Made by a program: the position numbers and the translations under genes. DNA of 64,000 nt from Crossiella sp. CA-258035 (lineage in GTDB: Bacteria; Actinomycetota; Actinomycetes; Mycobacteriales; Pseudonocardiaceae). This document shows, piece by piece, positions 58,486 to 64,000 of the stretch; within the stretch, counting starts at the first letter, position 1, and every line of letters begins with the position of its first letter. The notes under the pieces are model-generated. The model was not told the origin of the DNA. It was given only the letters and a program-made list of their open reading frames with translations, and ran no database searches. The DNA lies in NCBI RefSeq assembly GCF_030064675.1, contig NZ_CP116413.1:5488001-5552000 (forward strand). Direction: 5' to 3'.

Positions 58486-60726
58486 TCAGCCGGGGATCTC
58501 CACCCCGGGGTGGAGGGCGGCCGCCGTGGCGGTGCCGGTGAGGTCGGCGACCCGGCCCTGGAACAGGATCCGGCCGCCGTGCCTGCCCGGTCCGGGGCCG
58601 AGGTCGATCAGCCAGTCGGCGCGCCGGATCACGTCCAGGTTGTGCTCGATGACCAGCACGGTGTGGCCCTGCTCGACCAGGTCGTCCAGCACGGAGAGCA
58701 GGTTGTCGATGTCGCTCAGGTGCAGGCCGGTGGTGGGCTCGTCCAGCACGTACAGGGTGGGCGCGGTGGTCTCGCGCAGCTCCTTGGCGATCTTGACGCG
58801 CTGGCACTCGCCACCGGAGAGGGTGGTCAGCGGCTGGCCGAGACGGAGGTAGCCGAGGCCGACCTGGTCCAGGTGGCGCAGGGAGCTCGCGATCGCCGGG
58901 TCGGTCAGGCGGTGGATGGCCTCGGTGATGGTCAGGTCGTCGATGTCGGCGATGGACAGGCCGTCCACCTTGTGCCGCAACACTTCCGGCGTGAAGCGGC
59001 GGCCGTGACAGGTCTGGCAGACCGTCTCCTGGCCATCCAGGAACGCCAGGTCGGTGTAGATGACGCCCAGGCCCGCGCAGTCGGGGCAGGCACCCGCGGA
59101 GTTGGCGCTGAACAGGGTGGCGGGGACGTTGTTGGTGCGGGCGAACAGTTTCCGGACGGGGGTGGCGATGCCGGTGTAGGTGATGGGGGTGGAACGGCGG
59201 TTGGTGCTGACCGGTTTCTGGTCGATGACGATGGCCTCGTGCTGGGCCAGCAGCTCGGCGGCCAGGCTGGACTTGCCCGATCCGGCCACGCCGGTGAGCA
59301 CGGTCAGCACACCGGTGGGGATGTCGGCGGTGACGTTGTCCAGGTTGTTGCGGGTGGCGTTGGCGATCGTCAGCCAGCCGCGCGGGTTCCTGGGCTGGGT
59401 CTTGATCGGGCGGGGCCGGGACAGCGCGGCCGCGGTGGGGGTGGTGGCTTGCTGGAGCTCGGCGAAGGTGCCTTGGAAGACCAGGGTTCCGCCGTGTTCG
59501 CCCGCGTGCGGGCCGATCTCGATGATCTGGTCGGCGATGGCCATCACCTCGGGGTCGTGCTCGACGACGAGGACGCTGTTCCCCTTGTCCCGCAGCTGTT
59601 CGAGCAGGGTGGTCATCGCGGCCACGTCGTGCGGGTGCAGGCCGACGGTGGGCTCGTCGAAGACGTAGAGCATCTCGATCAGGCTGCTGCCCAGGTGTTT
59701 CACCGTCTTGATGCGCTGGGACTCGCCGCCGGAGAGGGTGGTGGTGGCCCGGCCCAGGTGCAGGTAGCCGAGGCCGATGGTGACCATCGCGGCCAGGCGG
59801 TCCCGCAACGCGTCCAGCACCGGCCGCACCGTCGGCTCGGTCAGTTCCGCCACCAGGTTGGCCAGTTCGCTGATCTCCATCCTGGCCAGCTCGCCGATGG
59901 TGTGGCCGCGCACGGTGGCGGTGCGGGCCGCCTCGTTCAGCCGGTCGCCGTGGCAGTCCGGGCACCGCTCGGCGCGGGTGAACCGGGCCAGGGTCTCCTT
60001 CTTGCGGTCGGAGAGGTCGTCGCTGGTGTGCAGGTAGATCCGCTCGAACCGCTCCACCACACCCTCGTAGTCCTTGGGCGGCTTGGTGCCCAGCCGCGCG
60101 GCGTGCTCGCCGCCGTAGAGCAGCGCGTCCCGCTCGGCCTTGGACCACTCGCGCAGCGGGGTGTGCACGTCGAAGGAGCCGATGTCGGCGTACTGGGAGT
60201 ACCAGTAGCCGCCGTTCCCGAAGCCGGGCAACAGGATCGCGCCGTCGGCCAGTGAGCGGTCCAGGTCCACGAAGCGGTCCACCGCGCTGGCCACCACCTC
60301 GCCGAGGCCGGCGCAGGTCTGGCACATGCCCGCCTGGTCGTTGAAGGAGAAGTGGTTCGACTCGCCCACGTGCGGGGTGCTCAGCCGGGAGAACAGCAGG
60401 CGCAGGTAGGTCCAGGCGTCGGTGATCGTGCCGACGGTGGAGCGGGCGTTGCCGCCGAGGCGGCGCTGGTCGATCACCACCACCGGGGACAGGCCGTCGA
60501 TCTGGCCGACCTCGGGCCTGGTCCACTTCGGCAGCCGGTTGCGGGTGAACGGCGGGAAGGTCTCGGTGAGCTGGAAGCCCGCCTCGGCCGCGATCGTGTC
60601 GAACACCAGGGAGGACTTGCCGGAGCCGGACAGGCCGACGAACACCACCACCTGCCCGCGCGGCACGTCCACATCGAGCGACTTCAGGTTGTTGGTCCGG
60701 GCGTCCCGGATGCGGATGGTCGACAT
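58486..60726 (-). CDS. UvrA-like ABC ATPase (excinuclease subunit A paralogue)
   Basis: 746 residues, shorter than canonical UvrA (~950). Two ABC cassettes are present with Walker A GLSGSGKSS (34-42) and GVAGSGKSS. There are signature loops TTLSGGESQRIK and TTLSGGECQRVK, and four CxxC pairs (CQTCAGLG, CPDCHG, CPDCAGLG, CQTCHG) for zinc. Its short insert lengths fit the UvrA2/DrrC-like class that lacks the full UvrB-binding region. Such proteins have been linked to drug self-resistance and DNA repair. ATG 60726 was preferred to an in-frame GTG 9 bp upstream. Divergent from a WYL regulator. Confidence 0.9.
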   Translation of the reverse strand: MSTIRIRDARTNNLKSLDVDVPRGQVVVFVGLSGSGKSSLVFDTIAAEAGFQLTETFPPFTRNRLPKWTRPEVGQIDGLSPVVVIDQRRLGGNARSTVGTITDAWTYLRLLFSRLSTPHVGESNHFSFNDQAGMCQTCAGLGEVVASAVDRFVDLDRSLADGAILLPGFGNGGYWYSQYADIGSFDVHTPLREWSKAERDALLYGGEHAARLGTKPPKDYEGVVERFERIYLHTSDDLSDRKKETLARFTRAERCPDCHGDRLNEAARTATVRGHTIGELARMEISELANLVAELTEPTVRPVLDALRDRLAAMVTIGLGYLHLGRATTTLSGGESQRIKTVKHLGSSLIEMLYVFDEPTVGLHPHDVAAMTTLLEQLRDKGNSVLVVEHDPEVMAIADQIIEIGPHAGEHGGTLVFQGTFAELQQATTPTAAALSRPRPIKTQPRNPRGWLTIANATRNNLDNVTADIPTGVLTVLTGVAGSGKSSLAAELLAQHEAIVIDQKPVSTNRRSTPITYTGIATPVRKLFARTNNVPATLFSANSAGACPDCAGLGVIYTDLAFLDGQETVCQTCHGRRFTPEVLRHKVDGLSIADIDDLTITEAIHRLTDPAIASSLRHLDQVGLGYLRLGQPLTTLSGGECQRVKIAKELRETTAPTLYVLDEPTTGLHLSDIDNLLSVLDDLVEQGHTVLVIEHNLDVIRRADWLIDLGPGPGRHGGRILFQGRVADLTGTATAAALHPGVEIPG

Positions 60727-60788
60727 GCCGGCCACGCTACGAGCAGATGTGGCCAGAATCTGACCGCGATTCGCGCGAGAATGTCGGC

Positions 60789-61730
60789 ATGGCGGATGTG
60801 TTGCACCGGGTGCTCTCGCTGCTGGCCGAACTCCAGACCGGCAAGGCGTTCACCGGCGAGGAGCTGGCGGCCCGGCTCGCGGTCGCCCCGCGCACGCTGC
60901 GCCGGGACGTGGACCGGCTGCGCAGCTACGGCTACCCGGTGCAGACCCAGCCGGGGCCGGGCGGCTACTACCGGCTGGCCGCCGGGCGGGCCATGCCGCC
61001 GCTGCTGCTGGACGACGACGAGGCCATCGCCACCCTGCTCGGCCTGGCCACGCTGGCCGCCGTCGGCCAGGCGGGCGAGGGCAGCGTGGACGACGCGGCC
61101 ACCCGCGCCTACGGCAAGGTCGACCAGTACCTGCCCAAGCGGCTGCGGCCCCGCGCGGCGGCCCTGCGCGCCAGCCTGGAGACCACCGCCACGCCCGCGC
61201 CGAGCACCAGCGCGGAGACGATGAGCACGCTCGCCGAGGCCATCCAGCACCACCACCTGGTGTCCTTCGACTACACCCGCGCGAACGGAACCGCGAGCAC
61301 CCGCCGGGTGGAGCCACACCGCCAGCTGCACCTGCACCTGCGCTGGTACCTGCTGGCCTGGGACACCGACCGGGCGGACTGGCGGGTCTTCCGCATCGAC
61401 CGCATCGCCGAGCCGAGGGACCTCGGCCGGACCTTCGCGCCCCGGCCGCTGCCCGCCGACAGCGGGATCGACTACGTGCGCCAAGGCATGCGGCGGCAGC
61501 GGCAGCGCGTGGTGCTCACCGTGCAGGCCCCGCTGGAGGTGGTAGCGGACGCGTTCAAGTACCAGGACGTCGAGCTCAGCCCGCTCCCCGAGGGCACCAG
61601 AGCCGTGCTGTACCTGGATTCCTGGCAGTGGCTGGTGCAGGGCCTGGCGTTCCTGGACGCGGACTTCACCATCCACGAACCGGCGGAGTTCCGCCAGGCC
61701 TGCCAACGGTTCGGTGCGCGGCTCAGGTGA
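60789..61730 (+). CDS. WYL-domain HTH regulator (YafY/DeoR type)
   Basis: 313 residues. The N-terminal HTH is LHRVLSLLAELQTGKAFTGE, then VAPRTLRRDVDRLRSYGYPV and GGYYRLAAG. The WYL domain has LVSFDYTRANG, RRVEPHRQLHLHLRWYLLAW and WRVFRIDRIAEP. WYL regulators sense nucleic-acid or small ligands and often answer DNA damage or drug stress. Divergent from the UvrA-like gene with 62 bp between starts, so both are likely under its control. Its 3' end overlaps the convergent SDR gene by 8 bp. Confidence 0.9.
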   Translation: MADVLHRVLSLLAELQTGKAFTGEELAARLAVAPRTLRRDVDRLRSYGYPVQTQPGPGGYYRLAAGRAMPPLLLDDDEAIATLLGLATLAAVGQAGEGSVDDAATRAYGKVDQYLPKRLRPRAAALRASLETTATPAPSTSAETMSTLAEAIQHHHLVSFDYTRANGTASTRRVEPHRQLHLHLRWYLLAWDTDRADWRVFRIDRIAEPRDLGRTFAPRPLPADSGIDYVRQGMRRQRQRVVLTVQAPLEVVADAFKYQDVELSPLPEGTRAVLYLDSWQWLVQGLAFLDADFTIHEPAEFRQACQRFGARLR

Positions 61731-62622
61731 GCGGTTTGCCGCCGGTGACCGCGAGCACCTCGCCGGTGATGTAGCTGGACTCCTGGGAGGCGAAGAACAC
61801 GTAGGCCGGGGCCAGCTCGGCGGGCTGGCCGGCGCGGCCCATCGGGGTGTTGCCACCGAAGGAGTCCACCTTCTCCTCGGGCATGGTGGCCGGGATCAGC
61901 GGTGTCCAAACAGGACCGGGGGCCACCGCGTTGACCCGGATGCCCTGCTCGATCAGGTCGTTGGACAGGGCCTTGGTGAAGGTGACGATGCCGCCCTTGG
62001 TGGTGGCGTAGTCCAGCAGCTCGGCGGAGGGCTGGGAGGCCTGGATGGAGGCGGTGTTGATGATCGCGCCGCCGGGCGGCATGTGCGGCACGGTGGCCTT
62101 GCACAGCCAGAACATCGCGTACAGGTTGGTCTTGAGCACCCGGTCGAACTGCTCGGTGCTGATGCCGAGGATGCCCTCGTCCTGGGACATCTGGTAGGCG
62201 GCGTTGTTGACCAGCACGTCGATGTGACCGAACTCCTGCACCGCCCGCGCGACCAGGTGCTGGCAGTGCTCCTCGGACTGGATGTCCCCCGGCACGCACA
62301 CCGCCTCGCGACCGGCCTCGCGCACCAGCTCGGCCGTGCTCTGCGCGTCCTCTTCCTCCTCGGGCAGGTAGGACAGCAGCAGGTCGGCCCCTTCGCGGGC
62401 GAAGGCGATGGCCACCGCGCGGCCGATGCCGGAGTCGCCGCCGGTGATCAGCGCCTTGCGGCCGGCCAGGCGGGCGCTGCCGCGGTAGGTGCGCTCGCCG
62501 TGGTCGGGTTGTGGGCCCATGGCCTCGCCGGTGCCGGGGTGCGACTGCTCCTGGCCCTGCTGCTGTCCTGGGCGCGGGTACTGGGTTCGCGGGTCCTGCT
62601 GGGTGTACTGGTCCTCGGCCAT
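61723..62622 (-). CDS. Short-chain dehydrogenase/reductase
   Basis: 299 residues. A Gln-rich polar N-terminal extension (~50 residues) precedes the Rossmann fold: ALITGGDSGIGRAVAIAFAR, DVLVNNAAYQMSQ, INTASIQASQPSA, the catalytic YATTKGGIV and VNAVAPGPVWTPLIPAT. The extension and the core wording are typical of the YghA/general stress SDR group that acts on small alcohols or sugars with NAD(P). Cytoplasmic. Substrate unknown. Confidence 0.9.
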   Translation of the reverse strand: MAEDQYTQQDPRTQYPRPGQQQGQEQSHPGTGEAMGPQPDHGERTYRGSARLAGRKALITGGDSGIGRAVAIAFAREGADLLLSYLPEEEEDAQSTAELVREAGREAVCVPGDIQSEEHCQHLVARAVQEFGHIDVLVNNAAYQMSQDEGILGISTEQFDRVLKTNLYAMFWLCKATVPHMPPGGAIINTASIQASQPSAELLDYATTKGGIVTFTKALSNDLIEQGIRVNAVAPGPVWTPLIPATMPEEKVDSFGGNTPMGRAGQPAELAPAYVFFASQESSYITGEVLAVTGGKPLT

Positions 62623-62642
62623 GCGGTGGTCTTACCCCGTGT

Positions 62643-63341
62643 TCATCCGGCCAATCCCAGGTAGTCGCTCAGTTGGGTGGCCGCGCGCAGCATGGCCAGG
62701 CCCTGCGCGGTGAGCTTGCGCTGCCAGTCTTCCAGCGCGCCGGCCAGGGAGTCGGTGCCGCCCGCGGTGCGGATCTGGTGGACCACGGTGGCGATGTGCG
62801 CGAGCGGGTAGCCGCCGCGGCGGAGCAGGTGGGCCAGTTCGGCGTCGCGGCGGTCCTCGGCGGTGTAGACCCGGTAGCCGGTGGCCGGATCCCGTGCGGG
62901 AGTGAGGATTCCGGCCTGTTCCCAGTTGCGCACGGTGGCCGGGGTGACGCCGAGCTGGTGGGCCAGCTCGCCGATGCTGCGCGGTCCCGGTGACGGCGGC
63001 GCGGCGGGTTGCCCGGTCAGGTGGGCGACCGCTTCGCGAACCGCGGCCAGGGTTTCCTGGTCGCGCAGGGACTGGCTGTGACCGCGGTGGATTGTCAGCA
63101 GCACCTCGTTGAGCTCGCCGTGGTGCACCGTGCGCATGATCTGGCCGCCGAGGGCGTGCCCGTAGGCGCCGACCAGGGCTAGGTAGGCGCGCAGCGCGGC
63201 GGCGTGCCGCTCGGTGTAGATCCGGTAGCCGCTGGCGGTGCGCTCGGCCGGCGGCAGGAAGCCGTCGCGCTCGTAGTTGCGCACCGCCTGGGTGGACAGG
63301 CCGTGCTCCCGCGCGAGGTCGGCTGGTCGTAGGGTTCTCAC
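62643..63341 (-). CDS. Regulator with two MerR-type HTH domains
   Basis: 232 residues. The first MerR HTH is at residues ~1-70 (LRPADLAREHGLSTQAVRNY, GFLPPAERTASGYRIYTERH). A helical linker follows, then a second HTH (SIGELAHQLGVTPATVRNWE, GILTPARDPATGYRVYTAED). The duplicated architecture resembles TioE-type MerR proteins of secondary-metabolite loci. Divergent from the erythromycin-esterase-family gene with 82 bp between starts; it probably controls that gene. Confidence 0.88.
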   Translation of the reverse strand: MRTLRPADLAREHGLSTQAVRNYERDGFLPPAERTASGYRIYTERHAAALRAYLALVGAYGHALGGQIMRTVHHGELNEVLLTIHRGHSQSLRDQETLAAVREAVAHLTGQPAAPPSPGPRSIGELAHQLGVTPATVRNWEQAGILTPARDPATGYRVYTAEDRRDAELAHLLRRGGYPLAHIATVVHQIRTAGGTDSLAGALEDWQRKLTAQGLAMLRAATQLSDYLGLAG

Positions 63342-63388
63342 CGCTTTGAGACTTTACCGCAGCCTCGCTGAGGCCAGCGCGCTGGAAG

Positions 63389-63423
63389 TTTCAACCGGTC
63401 TTTCAAAGTTACGATTGAGACCT
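63389..63423 (+). promoter_or_regulatory. Promoter region of the erythromycin-esterase-family gene
   Basis: TACGAT (63410-63415) is a good -10 candidate 8 bp before the ATG, and TTTCAA (63389-63394) lies 15 bp further upstream. The stretch between is AT-rich relative to its surroundings and contains TTTCAACC and TTTCAAAG. There is little room for a ribosome-binding site, so the transcript may be leaderless or nearly so. Confidence 0.4.
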
Positions 63424-64000
63424 ATGAGTCAGGACATTCGAGACTTCGTGACCACGGCCGAGCTGGTGGCGCTGGGCGAGCCGACCCACCAGGAACCGGC
63501 CTTCGGGCACCTGCGCAACGAGCTGTTCGCCCAGCTGGCCGCGCACGGCTTCCGCTCGATCGCGCTGGAGACCTGCCGGGTGGCCGCCCTCGCGGTCAAC
63601 GACTTCGTCCAGGAGGGCGTCGGCACCCTCGATTCGGTGCTGGCGGAGGGCTTCACGCACAACTTCGGTGAGCTGGCGGCCAACCGGGAGCTGGTGGCCT
63701 GGATGCGCGAGTACAACGAGGGCAGGCCACCGGCGGACCGGCTGGCCTTCCACGGCTTCGACGCCGCGATGGAGACCTTCAGCGTGCCCAGCCCCCGGCG
63801 CTTCCTCGAACACGCCCGCGACTACCTGGGACTCGACCTCGACTTCGCCGGTCTGCTGGGCGCGGACGAGCAGTGGAGCGACACCGCGGCGGTGATGGAC
63901 CCCGACCAGTCGCCGGGGGCCACCCCCGAGGCGGCGCGGGCGCGGGTGCTCGCCGACGAGCTGCTCACCATGCTCGACCAGTGCGCCCCGGGGTTGATCG
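63424..64000 (+). CDS. Erythromycin esterase family protein, N-terminal part
   Basis: The window ends after 192 codons. The N-terminal pattern LVALGEPTHQEPAFGHLRNE matches the GExxH catalytic start of the erythromycin-esterase (Ere) family, followed by FRSIALETCR, FTHNFGELAANRELVAWMRE and LAFHGFDAAMETF. True Ere enzymes hydrolyse the macrolactone ring of erythromycin; many relatives have other roles, so resistance is not proven. The ATG at 63424 is fixed by the family start. The neighbouring MerR-type regulator is likely its controller. Confidence 0.85.
   Translation, partial: MSQDIRDFVTTAELVALGEPTHQEPAFGHLRNELFAQLAAHGFRSIALETCRVAALAVNDFVQEGVGTLDSVLAEGFTHNFGELAANRELVAWMREYNEGRPPADRLAFHGFDAAMETFSVPSPRRFLEHARDYLGLDLDFAGLLGADEQWSDTAAVMDPDQSPGATPEAARARVLADELLTMLDQCAPGLI

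Noticed and set aside
1-64000. CRISPR arrays, insertion sequences, prophage, tRNA or rRNA genes
   Set aside because: Looked for regularly spaced repeats, transposase or integrase motifs (DDE, RxxR...Y) and cloverleaf ends; nothing convincing was found by eye.

Overview
The window is very GC-rich, with codon third positions almost always G or C, frequent GTG starts and short intergenic gaps. It looks like the chromosome of a filamentous actinomycete. An accessory SecA2, AfsR/SARP-type and LAL-type regulators, secreted proteases and a paralogous short Rho fit a Pseudonocardiaceae-like soil organism; that placement is inference. No transposase, prophage, CRISPR array, tRNA or rRNA was recognised.

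Left part (1-13.7 kb): mixed housekeeping and accessory genes. These are the tail of a serine hydrolase, a LuxR-type regulator, two dihydrofolate-reductase-like proteins, a DUF1963 protein, a decayed DUF1996 gene, a LacI regulator, SecA2, a HIT protein, a Tat-exported TPR/aspartyl-protease-like protein, an AAA ATPase, a CPA1 antiporter fused to a UBP zinc finger, and a PP2C phosphatase.

Central part (13.8-39.2 kb): a plant-surface polymer utilisation island. It carries a cutinase/PET-hydrolase-type polyesterase, a GH2 beta-galactosidase, a rhamnogalacturonan acetylesterase, a complete L-rhamnose operon (ABC importer, mutarotase, isomerase, aldolase-dehydrogenase, kinase), a two-domain SGNH esterase, a GH12 endoglucanase/xyloglucanase, a GH35 beta-galactosidase and a PL11 rhamnogalacturonan lyase. 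Four LacI-family regulators are interleaved. The simplest reading is that secreted enzymes open cuticle and pectin (rhamnogalacturonan I), the side chains and acetyl groups are removed, and released rhamnose is imported and metabolised. Palindromes of two related kinds, TTGAAnCGnTTCAA and GGAAAGCGCTTTCC, recur in the control regions and suggest one or a few overlapping LacI regulons. Two genes here, a LacI regulator and the rhamnogalacturonan lyase, carry single frameshifts in low-complexity GC tracts; these may be sequencing errors.

Right part (39.2-64 kb): a LAL regulator, two secreted serine proteases, a second serine hydrolase, a translationally coupled pair of multidomain regulators (LuxR-SARP and XRE-NB-ARC-TPR), an FAD monooxygenase, a quinone-oxidoreductase-like enzyme with a MerR regulator, and a protein with two membrane segments fused to a sugar-binding-type sensor domain. 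That last gene overlaps a HAD-like gene in antisense. Then come a short Rho paralogue, a P450/membrane-protein pair, a UvrA-like protein divergent from a WYL regulator, an SDR, a double MerR-domain regulator and the start of an erythromycin-esterase-family gene. The last group resembles a drug-response neighbourhood.
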